This document shows, in pieces, positions 5,226 to 11,742 of a stretch of 12,544 nt of DNA. Each line of letters starts with the position of its first letter. Positions within the stretch are counted from its first letter, which is position 1. The notes beneath the pieces are model-generated. The model was given only the letters and a program-made list of their open reading frames with translations. It had not been told where the DNA came from and made no database searches. The stretch comes from Actinomycetota bacterium (GTDB lineage: Bacteria > Actinomycetota > Thermoleophilia > Solirubrobacterales > Solirubrobacteraceae). A program made the position numbers and the translations under genes. Location of the stretch: the NCBI GenBank assembly GCA_019348575.1, contig JAHWJE010000012.1:1-12544 (forward strand), in the 5' to 3' direction.

Positions 5226-6152
5226 GGCGACGGGCGCGCGCTCCTGCACGCCCGGATCGCCGCCGAGCGCGACGCGCGCCCGCGCCGTCGTGAGGTGGTA
5301 GACGATCAGCAGCTGCACGAGCGCCAGCGACTCCGAGCGGTACACGCGGTTGCCGACGGTGAACTCGCCGAGCTTCTCCGAGCGCAGATGGCGGGCGAAG
5401 TGCATGCGATCCCAGATGACCTCCTCGATCGCCGCCGCGCGCTCGCGCGGCAGCGCGCCCGGGATGAAGAGGACGCTCTCGCCGTTGCGCTCGTCGAGCG
5501 TGATCCCGCCGTCGCTCTCGTCGACGAACGGCGCCAGGTCGGGGTGCGGCAGGCCGTCGCGCAGCGTCAGCCGCGCGTCGAGGATGAAGGGGTCCGCCTC
5601 GCTGGGCATGCGGCAGACGACGATGTCGGCGTGGCGGCGCTGCGGGCGGATGAAGGCCTCCGAGTCGGGCTCGCGGCGGTCGAGGTCGGCGAGCACCTCG
5701 TCGGTCGTATAGCCGCGCTTGGAGCAGTCGCGGTCGACCTTCCACTGGCGCCGCAGCGACTCGGGCGGGTCGAGGTAGACGCGCACGTCGTAGGCGCTGC
5801 GCATGTCCTCGGTGTGGTAGCCGAGCAGGCCCTCGATGACCATGAAGCGGTTCGGCGCGGTGTACACGAGCGGGCCGAACGTCCCGTCGCCGTGCTGGTA
5901 GACCGGCTTGAGGATGCCGCAGCCCGTCCGCAGGCACTGCAGGTGCTGGGCCATGATGTCGAGGTAGTTGCACTCCGGGTTCAGCGGGGTTATCCCGCGC
6001 TCGGCGCGCTGACGGCGGTCGTACTTGTGGTAGTCGTCGGTGCAGATCGCGTTGACGGCGTCCTCGCCCAGCAGCTGCACGAGCCCCTTGCTCAGCGTCG
6101 TCTTGCCGGACGCCGAGTCCCCCACGATTCCGAGCATGATCGGTCGGGCCAT
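5223..6152 (-). CDS. prk: Phosphoribulokinase (PRK/uridine kinase superfamily)
   Basis: The family phosphorylates ribulose 5-phosphate to ribulose 1,5-bisphosphate. The 309-residue protein has the P-loop GDSASGKTT (11-19), CTDDYHKYDRRQRAERG (37-53) equivalent to the cyanobacterial/plant CLDDYHxxDRxxRxxxG segment, NRFMVIEGLLGYH (101-113), and PQRRHADIVV (170-179). Similarity extends to the substrate-binding region, so it is PRK-like and not simply a uridine kinase. Plant/cyanobacterial PRK is regulated by a disulfide between a cysteine in the P-loop and one before DDYH; here the P-loop position is A14 while C37 is kept. The ATG at 6152 gives the canonical N-terminus; the longer frame to 6272 overlaps nirD. 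It follows nirD by 67 bp with a GGGTAGGAT element in that gap. No RuBisCO gene is in the window. Confidence 0.82.
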   Translation of the reverse strand: MARPIMLGIVGDSASGKTTLSKGLVQLLGEDAVNAICTDDYHKYDRRQRAERGITPLNPECNYLDIMAQHLQCLRTGCGILKPVYQHGDGTFGPLVYTAPNRFMVIEGLLGYHTEDMRSAYDVRVYLDPPESLRRQWKVDRDCSKRGYTTDEVLADLDRREPDSEAFIRPQRRHADIVVCRMPSEADPFILDARLTLRDGLPHPDLAPFVDESDGGITLDERNGESVLFIPGALPRERAAAIEEVIWDRMHFARHLRSEKLGEFTVGNRVYRSESLALVQLLIVYHLTTARARVALGGDPGVQERAPVA

Positions 6153-6163
6153 CGTGCGTGGGA

Positions 6164-6172
6164 ATCCTACCC
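6164..6172 (-). promoter_or_regulatory. GGGTAGGAT promoter-like element for the phosphoribulokinase gene
   Basis: On the minus strand GGGTAGGAT (6172-6164) contains TAGGAT, a TANNNT -10 match, ending 11 nt before ATG 6152. The nearest Shine-Dalgarno-like bases are part of this element, too far from the ATG to be a normal ribosome site. This suggests a very short or absent leader and independent expression from nirBD. Confidence 0.45.
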
Positions 6173-6219
6173 TTGCCGTCCAGCGCGGGTCGGCTCGCGC
6201 CGTCGCCCGCGGCGTGCGC

Positions 6220-6558
6220 TCAAGCGGCGCGGGGCATGGCGGCGGCGAGGGTGACGAAGATGCGCTCGCCACGAACCTCGACGGTGTGGGCGGCGACGCC
6301 GTCGCCCGTCGTCAGCGGCGCGCCGCTCGCGAGATCGAAGCGGCGATCGTGCAGCGGGCAGATGACGGCGCGGTCGCAGACGATCCCGTCGGCGAGCGGA
6401 CCGCCGCGGTGCGGGCAGACGGCGTCCAGCGCGTACCATCCGCCGGCCGCGCGGAAGATCGCGACCCGGCGGCCTTCGAGCGTGATCGCGCGGCCTTCGC
6501 CGAGCGGGATGTCGTCGATGCCGCAGGCATCGAGGCTCGTCGCGGCGACCGTGCTCAC
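6220..6558 (-). CDS. nirD: Nitrite reductase small subunit, Rieske type
   Basis: NirD is the small partner of NADH-dependent assimilatory nitrite reductase in the cytoplasm. The 112-residue protein has a Rieske fold with both cluster motifs: C48-P-H50 and C67-P-L-H70, followed by DRRFDLASG. Many enterobacterial NirD proteins lack these ligands, so this one probably carries a [2Fe-2S] cluster. The GTG start (6558-6556) overlaps the nirB stop TGA (6557-6555) by 4 nt, the classic arrangement for coupled subunits. The C-terminus ends FVTLAAAMPRAA. A phosphoribulokinase gene follows on the same strand after 67 bp. Confidence 0.93.
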   Translation of the reverse strand: MSTVAATSLDACGIDDIPLGEGRAITLEGRRVAIFRAAGGWYALDAVCPHRGGPLADGIVCDRAVICPLHDRRFDLASGAPLTTGDGVAAHTVEVRGERIFVTLAAAMPRAA

Positions 6559-8984
6559 AGCTCACCGCCGGCGGGCGGGCCGACGAGCGCCGGCTCGCGC
6601 GGCTCGAGGTCGTCGAACTGGCGCGGGTGGTAGGGCTCGTCGCGCTCGAGCCAGGGATCGCGCGTCGCGGCCTTCGCGATCCGCAGGCGCTCGCGCAGCG
6701 CCGCGCCGGTCTCCTCGCCGAGGATGATCTCGCGCACCTTCTCCAGCCCGATGCGGGGGATGAAGTCGTACGTGCGCTCCTTGTACTCGGCGTTCTCGCG
6801 GTAGAACTGCAGGAAGGTCGTCGCGAGCCGCAGCGCCTCGCCGCGCGTCTGCACGGTCGCCAGGATGTCCGCCTCGCGCACGTTGCCGCCGGCCGCGCCG
6901 CCCGCCCGCACCTGCCAGCCGCCCTCGACGGCGACGCAGCCGATGTCCTTCACCGTCGCCTCGGCGCAGTTGCGCGGGCAGCCCGAGACGCCCGACTTGA
7001 CCTTGTGCGGGGTGTGCAGGCCCTCCCAGAGCTTCTCCATCTCGATCCCCAGCCCGACCGAGTCGCCCAGACCGAAGCGGCAGAAGTCCGTCCCGACACA
7101 GGTCTTCACGGTGCGCACAGCCTTGGCGTAGGCGTGGCCCGACGGCATCCCGAGGTCGCGCCAGATCGCGGGCAGGTCCTGCTTTCTGACCCCGAGCAGA
7201 TCCAGCCGCTGGCCGCCGGTGACCTTGACCATCGGCACCTCGTACTTGTCGGCGACGTCCGCGATCCGGCGCAGCTCGTCGGGCGTCGTCACGCCGCCGT
7301 ACATCCGCGGCACGACCGAGAACGTGCCGTCGTGCTGGATGTTCGCGTGCACGCGGTCGTTGATGAAGCGCGCGTCGCGCTCCTCGCGATGGCGGTTGGC
7401 GCAGACCTCGGAGACGAGGTACGCGAGCGCCGGCTTGCAGGTCCCGCAGTCACGGCCGGTCCCGCAGGCCGCCGCGACGTCGCTGACTGACTGCAGCCCG
7501 TCCTCGCGGATCTGCTGGGCGAGCTGCTCGCGCGTCTGCTTGCGACACGGGCACAGGTAGGCCGGCTCGTCGTTCAGTCCGCCGGTCGCCGCGGCGACGA
7601 TCTCCTTCACGGCCGGGCGGCAGGAGCCGCAGCCGGTGCCGGCACGGGTCACGGCCATGACCTCGCGCGGCGTCGCGCAGCCGCGCACGGTCACGGCCTC
7701 GATCAGCGCCCCCTTGCAGACGCCGTTGCAGTCGCAGATCTGCGCCGTGTCGGGCAGGTCGGCGGGGCCTGCGAGCGACGCGTCGGCGAGCGCCTGCAGC
7801 GGGTCGTCGACGGGCTCGCCCGCGCGCACGGCGGCGACGAGTGCCTCGGAGCCGCGCGTGTCGCCCAGCAGGACGGTGCCGATCACGCGCCCGTCGCGGA
7901 CGGAGAGCTTGCGGTACATGCCGGTCGCGGCGTCGCTGACGACGGCCTCGAGATCGCCGCCGAACTCCCCCGCGCAGACGAGGTCGATCCCGGCCACCTT
8001 GAGCTTGGCGCTCGGCACCGAGCCCAGGTAGAGGGCGCTCGCGTCGGCGCCGGCCGCGGCCTCGGTCGTCAGCGTGTGCGCGGCGACGCGCGCCTGGTCG
8101 TAGATCGGCGCGACGAGGCCGTAGACGATGCCGCGGTGCTGCGCGCACTCGCCGACCGCCAGCACGCCGGGCAGGCTGGTGCGCATCGCGTCGTCGACGA
8201 TGATCCCGCGGTCGCAGACGAGCCCGATCGAGCGCGCGAGCTCGGCCTCGGGGCGGATTCCGATCGAGACGACGACGAGGTCGGCGGGCAGCTCGGAGCC
8301 GTCGGTGAATCGCAGCCCGTGCGCGCGATGGGGGCCGATGATCTGCTGGGTGTTGCGCTCGAACTCGACGTCGATGTCCAGTCCCGCGAGCGCGGGGGCC
8401 AGCAGCGACGAGGCGCCGGCGTCGAGCTGGCGCTCCATGAGGCGGTCGAGCAGATGCACGACGGTGACGGCGCAGCCCTGTGCCGCGATCCCGCGCGCCG
8501 CCTCCAGGCCGAGCAGCCCGCCGCCGATCACGGCGGCGCGCTCGATCCCGCTCGCGGCGGCGCAGCGGATCGCGTCGCAGTCGGCGGGGTCGCGGAAGGG
8601 GTGCACGCCGGCGAGCGCGATCCCGGGGATCGGCGGCATCAGCGGCTGCGAGCCGGTTGCGAGCACGAGCCGGTCGAAGCCGAGCTCGTCGCTGTCGTCG
8701 AGCCCGAGCACGCCGCGCTCGGTGTCGATCCAGGTGACCATCCGGCCGAGCAGCAGCGTGACGTCGTTGTCGGCGTACCACTCCGAGGGGCGCAGCCCGA
8801 GCGTCTGCGAGTCCTCGCCCGAGACGAGGATCTCCGACAGGCGGACGCGGTCGTACGGCGCGCTGTGCTCGCCGCAGACGAGCGTGACCGGCACGTTCGG
8901 GTCGCGCTCGCGCAGCGCTTCGCAGACGGCTTGCCCGGCGATGCCTCCGCCGACGATGACGATCCCCTGGTTCATGTCGGTCAT
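6555..8984 (-). CDS. nirB: Nitrite reductase [NAD(P)H] large subunit
   Basis: NirB reduces nitrite to ammonium with NAD(P)H. The 809-residue protein shows, in order, an FAD-binding fold (IVIVGGGIAGQAV, 8-20), an NAD(P)-binding fold (AAVIGGGLLGLEAA, 150-163) and FAD contact VLAVGEC (274-280). Two BFD-like [2Fe-2S] domains follow (C417/C419...C452/C455 and C478/C480...C513/C516), then the ferredoxin-like half of the reductase domain and the siroheme/[4Fe-4S] ligands C629-x5-C635 and C669-x3-C673. All key cysteines are present. The chosen ATG 8984 gives the normal N-terminus; a second ATG lies at 8975. The open frame to 10127 is an antisense shadow of the transpeptidase gene. Three GlnR-like half-sites lie 15-41 nt upstream. 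Confidence 0.96.
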   Translation of the reverse strand: MTDMNQGIVIVGGGIAGQAVCEALRERDPNVPVTLVCGEHSAPYDRVRLSEILVSGEDSQTLGLRPSEWYADNDVTLLLGRMVTWIDTERGVLGLDDSDELGFDRLVLATGSQPLMPPIPGIALAGVHPFRDPADCDAIRCAAASGIERAAVIGGGLLGLEAARGIAAQGCAVTVVHLLDRLMERQLDAGASSLLAPALAGLDIDVEFERNTQQIIGPHRAHGLRFTDGSELPADLVVVSIGIRPEAELARSIGLVCDRGIIVDDAMRTSLPGVLAVGECAQHRGIVYGLVAPIYDQARVAAHTLTTEAAAGADASALYLGSVPSAKLKVAGIDLVCAGEFGGDLEAVVSDAATGMYRKLSVRDGRVIGTVLLGDTRGSEALVAAVRAGEPVDDPLQALADASLAGPADLPDTAQICDCNGVCKGALIEAVTVRGCATPREVMAVTRAGTGCGSCRPAVKEIVAAATGGLNDEPAYLCPCRKQTREQLAQQIREDGLQSVSDVAAACGTGRDCGTCKPALAYLVSEVCANRHREERDARFINDRVHANIQHDGTFSVVPRMYGGVTTPDELRRIADVADKYEVPMVKVTGGQRLDLLGVRKQDLPAIWRDLGMPSGHAYAKAVRTVKTCVGTDFCRFGLGDSVGLGIEMEKLWEGLHTPHKVKSGVSGCPRNCAEATVKDIGCVAVEGGWQVRAGGAAGGNVREADILATVQTRGEALRLATTFLQFYRENAEYKERTYDFIPRIGLEKVREIILGEETGAALRERLRIAKAATRDPWLERDEPYHPRQFDDLEPREPALVGPPAGGEL

Positions 8985-8998
8985 CGTGCTCGAGCCGG

Positions 8999-9025
8999 GT
9001 TTCCTCGGCGTGCCCGGAGTGTTTC
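8999..9025 (-). promoter_or_regulatory. GlnR-box-like array upstream of nirB
   Basis: On the minus strand GAAAC (9025-9021), six bases, GGCAC (9014-9010), six bases, GAAAC (9003-8999) reproduces the actinobacterial GlnR pattern of alternating GTNAC and GAAAC half-sites 11 bp apart, with one mismatch in the middle half-site. It lies in the 90-bp nirB/transpeptidase divergent interval, in front of a nitrogen-assimilation gene. Its closeness to the nirB ATG (14 nt) would put it over the core promoter if the transcript is leaderless. Whether this organism has GlnR cannot be seen here. Confidence 0.4.
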
Positions 9026-9058
9026 GACGCGATGAACGTGCTGGCGGCAAGACAAGCC

Positions 9059-9067
9059 GGGTAGACC
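9059..9067 (+). promoter_or_regulatory. GGGTAGACC promoter-like element for the L,D-transpeptidase gene
   Basis: GGGTAGACC ends exactly 7 nt before ATG 9075 and no Shine-Dalgarno lies between. A -10 element at this distance places transcription start at or next to the ATG, i.e. a leaderless mRNA. The same spacing recurs at 10885-10893. Confidence 0.45.
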
Positions 9068-9074
9068 GCCAACC

Positions 9075-10109
9075 ATGACCCGCGCAGCGATCTTCGGCCT
9101 CGCGGCCGCGGCGGCGGCCATCTTGATCTTCGTGATGGCGGTCCTCGTCATCGACAGCTCCCGCAGCGACGTCATCGCCGACGGCGTGCGGATCGGCAGC
9201 GTCGACGTCGGCGGCATGCAGCGAGACGAGGCGCGCTCGCTCGTGCAGCGCGAGCTCGCCGACGAGGCCGACAGGAAGGTCAAGGCGACCTACAAGGACC
9301 GCGAGTTCGTCATGTCGCCCGACGACGCGAAGGCCAAGCTCGATGCCGAGGCGAGCGTCGAGGCGGCGCTCGAGCGCAGCCGCGGGGGCGACCCCTTCAG
9401 CCGCGTGTTCGGCGGCAACGACGCGAGCGGCACCGTCGCACCGCGGATCGCGTTCTCCGAGGCGGCCGTCGAGAGCTTCGTCGAGCGGGTCGCCAAGCGC
9501 GTCGACCGCAAGGCGCGCGACGCCGACATCGAATGGCATGACGGCAAGCTCGACCGCACGCGCGCCCGCGCCGGCCTCGAGGTCCAGCAGCAGAAGCTCG
9601 CCTCCTCGCTCAAAGAGGTGGTGGCGGACTCCTCCGCCAAGCCCACGGTGGAGGTCCCCGTGAAGGTGACGGAGCGTCCCGACCGCACGTACGAGGACCT
9701 CGCGAAGCGCTATCCGCGGGTCATCGCGATCGACCGCGACGCCAAGCTGCTGCGCCTGTACAAGAACCTGCAGCTCGAGCACAAGTACCGCATCGCCGTC
9801 GGCAAGGCGGGCCACGAGACCGAAGCCGGGCGCTACAAGATCGTGGAGATGACCAAGAACCCGGCCTGGCACGCGCCCAACAGCGAGTGGGCCGGCGAGC
9901 TGGCCGGCCAGACGATCCCGCCGGGCGACCCGCGCAATCCGCTCGAGGCGCGCTGGATGGGCTTCCACGACGGCCAGGGCATACACGGCACGAGCGACAT
10001 CTCCTCGCTCGGCGAGACCGCCTCCCATGGCTGCATCCGGATGTCGGTGAAGGACGTCAAGGAGCTCTACGACGAGGTCGAGAAGGGCACGCCGGTCTTC
10101 GTGCAGTAG
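9075..10109 (+). CDS. L,D-transpeptidase (YkuD) with N-terminal anchor
   Basis: The enzyme forms or attaches 3-3 links in peptidoglycan outside the membrane. The 344-residue protein has an N-terminal membrane helix (about 5-26, signal anchor) and a PG_binding_4/VanW-type region (DGVRIGSVDVGGMQRDEA, 36-53). A lysine-rich helical/strand domain runs to about 200, and a C-terminal YkuD domain covers about 214-343. The catalytic signature is complete: GIHGT (302-306, H304) and SHGCIRM (317-323, C320 nucleophile, R322). The ATG 9075 fits the helix start, has no ribosome site, and lies 7 nt after a GGGTAGACC element. It is divergent from nirB and shares its stop region with the ribosome site of the next gene, so the two form an operon. 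It is a carbapenem-type rather than classical penicillin target by family. Confidence 0.93.
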   Translation: MTRAAIFGLAAAAAAILIFVMAVLVIDSSRSDVIADGVRIGSVDVGGMQRDEARSLVQRELADEADRKVKATYKDREFVMSPDDAKAKLDAEASVEAALERSRGGDPFSRVFGGNDASGTVAPRIAFSEAAVESFVERVAKRVDRKARDADIEWHDGKLDRTRARAGLEVQQQKLASSLKEVVADSSAKPTVEVPVKVTERPDRTYEDLAKRYPRVIAIDRDAKLLRLYKNLQLEHKYRIAVGKAGHETEAGRYKIVEMTKNPAWHAPNSEWAGELAGQTIPPGDPRNPLEARWMGFHDGQGIHGTSDISSLGETASHGCIRMSVKDVKELYDEVEKGTPVFVQ

Positions 10110-10113
10110 GGGA
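10108..10113 (+). promoter_or_regulatory. Ribosome binding site of the ZIP-like gene
   Basis: AGGGGA begins inside the stop codon of the transpeptidase gene and lies 7 nt before GTG 10121. It sets the start and shows tight coupling to the upstream gene. Confidence 0.55.
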
Positions 10114-10120
10114 CTCGCTC

Positions 10121-10852
10121 GTGACAACGGCGATCCTCTTCGGCCTCGCCGCGTCCAGCGCGCTGGTGATCGGCGCGGTCGCGGGCTCCTACTGGGACGC
10201 GCCGGACGCCATCACCGGCGTCCTGCTCGCGTTCGCCAGCGGCGCCCTCATCTCGGCGCTTGCCTTCGAGCTCTTCGAGGACGCCTACGAGCTCGGCGGG
10301 GCCGCGCGCTCGGGCATCGCGCTGCTCGCCGGCGCAGCCGCGTTCGTGCTGGCGGACACGCTGCTCGATCGCTACGTGACCGGCAAAGCGGGGCCCGAGC
10401 AGCGCGAGGTCACCGCGAGCGGCGCCCGCGGCGGCGTCGGCTGGGCGCTGCTCGCAGCCGTCACGCTCGACGGCGTGCCCGAGAACCTCGCGCTCGGCGT
10501 CTCGCTGCTCGACGGGGCCTCGCTCGCGCTGCTCGTCGCGATCTTCTTCTCCAACCTGCCCGAGTCGCTTGTCGGTTCCGTCGCGATGCGCCGCGAGGGG
10601 CGCCAGGTGAAGACCGTCGTGGGCACGTGGATGACGTGCGCGCTGCTGCTCGCGTTGGCGGTCGTCGCAGGCCGGGCGCTGGCGGAGCCGCTCACCGACG
10701 AGGTCCTTGCGGTCGCGCTCGGCTTCGCGGGCGGCGCGGTGCTCGCGTCGCTCGCCGACACGCTGATGCCCGAGGCCTTCGAGCACGGCCGCCCGTGGAA
10801 CGCGTTCGCCACGGCCGCGGGCTTCTTTCTGTCGTTCATCCTCGCCGGCTGA
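10121..10852 (+). CDS. ZIP-family metal transporter homologue with altered metal-site motifs
   Basis: This is a 243-residue integral membrane protein with about seven to eight hydrophobic helices: 3-22, 32-51, 64-82, 106-130, 134-152, 167-185, 194-212 and 226-242. The fourth and fifth helices carry DGVPENLALG (117-126) and SNLPESLVG (144-152), in the places where ZIP transporters have HNxPEG and a second HNxPEG/HExPxE. The prolines and glutamates remain but both histidines and the glycine are replaced. A short hydrophilic loop (about 85-105) corresponds to the variable ZIP loop and has no histidine cluster. Start GTG 10121 has AGGGGA 7 nt upstream; the longer frame to 9887 lies within the transpeptidase gene. 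It probably moves a divalent metal, but substrate and direction are open. Confidence 0.8.
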   Translation: MTTAILFGLAASSALVIGAVAGSYWDAPDAITGVLLAFASGALISALAFELFEDAYELGGAARSGIALLAGAAAFVLADTLLDRYVTGKAGPEQREVTASGARGGVGWALLAAVTLDGVPENLALGVSLLDGASLALLVAIFFSNLPESLVGSVAMRREGRQVKTVVGTWMTCALLLALAVVAGRALAEPLTDEVLAVALGFAGGAVLASLADTLMPEAFEHGRPWNAFATAAGFFLSFILAG

Positions 10853-10880
10853 CGCCGCGGTCGGCGGCGGGACGATCCCG
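10853..10880 (+). terminator. Candidate terminator: two overlapping hairpins after the ZIP-like gene
   Basis: CGCCGC/GCGGCG (10853-10858 and 10864-10869, loop GGTCG) starts at the base after the stop codon. It overlaps CGGGA/TCCCG (10868-10872 and 10876-10880, loop CGA) by two bases, so only one can be fully formed at once. No U tract follows. The next gene has its own promoter-like element just beyond, which supports an end of transcription here. Confidence 0.4.
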
Positions 10881-10884
10881 CACC

Positions 10885-10893
10885 GGGTAGGAC
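10885..10893 (+). promoter_or_regulatory. GGGTAGGAC promoter-like element for the PH-repeat gene
   Basis: GGGTAGGAC ends 7 nt before ATG 10901, the same spacing as at the transpeptidase gene, and there is no Shine-Dalgarno. This fits a leaderless transcript. Confidence 0.45.
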
Positions 10894-10900
10894 GGCTGGC

Positions 10901-11734
10901 ATGCCCGAACAGGACGCAATCGTGCGCGTCGCGCGGGAGAAGATGGGCGTCATGAGCCGGATGGCGACCGGCGAGTTCACGATGCTTGCCCGCCTGCTGG
11001 GTCCCGACGAGCCGATCCTGGCGATGGCCGTCGGCAAGGCCGAGGGCTGGTGGTTCGCGGGCCGGCTCGTCGTCGCCACGCCGCAGCGAGTACTGGTCGT
11101 GGGCAAGGCGATGATCACCCGCCGCGAGCGGGTCCGCGAGATCCCGCTGAGCCGCATCCGAAGCGCGCGAGCGACGCCGCCAGGGTCGCTCGAGCTCGAG
11201 CTCGACGACGAAGTGCTGCGGTTCTCGTACATGGTCCCGCCGCCGCAGCTGTCGGCGCTGGCCGCCGCGGCACGCGGCGGCGCGGGGTCAGAGCGGTTCT
11301 CAGAGCTCGATGCGCTCGCGCGCCGCAAGCTCGGCCGCTTCATGGGCTTCGCGGTCGAGCCGTCGCTCGTGGCGCTGGCCGAGGAGCTCGAGCCCGACGA
11401 GGCGGTGGTCGACCTGGCGTTCTCGACCGGCAAGCCAGGCGGGATCATCGCCGTCTGCGATCGACGACTCCTGGCGGTTCCCGACAAGGGCGTCCGGAGT
11501 GGCACGGCCCCGACGTCTGTCGCGTACGACGAGATCGTCGAGGTTCGCTGCGACGGGGACGACCTGTTCGTGCGCACGACGCATGGCGAGCATCGCTTCG
11601 AGGATCTCGCGCCGCGCGATCGTGCGAGCGTCATCGCGCGGCGCGTCGGCGCGCAGGTTCCTCGCGCGGAGAGCCCGCCGCCGACGGAGACGGGACCCGC
11701 TGAAAGAAGCCTCGACGCAGATGCGCCCCGCTGA
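10901..11734 (+). CDS. Protein with two PH-like (YokE/bPH-type) repeats
   Basis: The 277-residue cytoplasmic protein appears internally duplicated. Residues about 31-110 read LLGPDEPILAMAVG, then RLVVATPQRVLVVGKA, then IPLSRIRSARAT. Residues about 161-235 read ELEPDEAVVDLAFS, then GIIAVCDRRLLAVPDKG, then VAYDEIVEVRCDG. This order (ELxPxE, beta strands with TxxRLLxV, then I-x-x-I-x-x-V) is that of bacterial PH-like domains of the YokE group. A linker with a helix (133-160) joins them and a proline-rich disordered tail ends the protein. There is no signal peptide or membrane helix. The function of such proteins is not known. It starts 48 nt after the ZIP-like gene, behind its own promoter-like element, and converges on the oxidoreductase gene with only 8 bp between the stops. 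Confidence 0.65.
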   Translation: MPEQDAIVRVAREKMGVMSRMATGEFTMLARLLGPDEPILAMAVGKAEGWWFAGRLVVATPQRVLVVGKAMITRRERVREIPLSRIRSARATPPGSLELELDDEVLRFSYMVPPPQLSALAAAARGGAGSERFSELDALARRKLGRFMGFAVEPSLVALAEELEPDEAVVDLAFSTGKPGGIIAVCDRRLLAVPDKGVRSGTAPTSVAYDEIVEVRCDGDDLFVRTTHGEHRFEDLAPRDRASVIARRVGAQVPRAESPPPTETGPAERSLDADAPR

Positions 11735-11742
11735 AGCAGCCC

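Noticed and set aside
9020..9064. Sigma-B/F-type promoter (GTTT plus GGGTA) before the transpeptidase gene
   Set aside because: GTTT at 9021-9024 is about 35 bp from GGGTAG, much more than the 13-16 bp spacing of such promoters, and no GTTT is suitably placed at the other GGGTAG sites.
8985..10127. N-terminal extension of nirB to 1190 residues
   Set aside because: The extra part is antisense to the complete L,D-transpeptidase gene; NirB family proteins begin at the FAD-binding motif just after ATG 8984.
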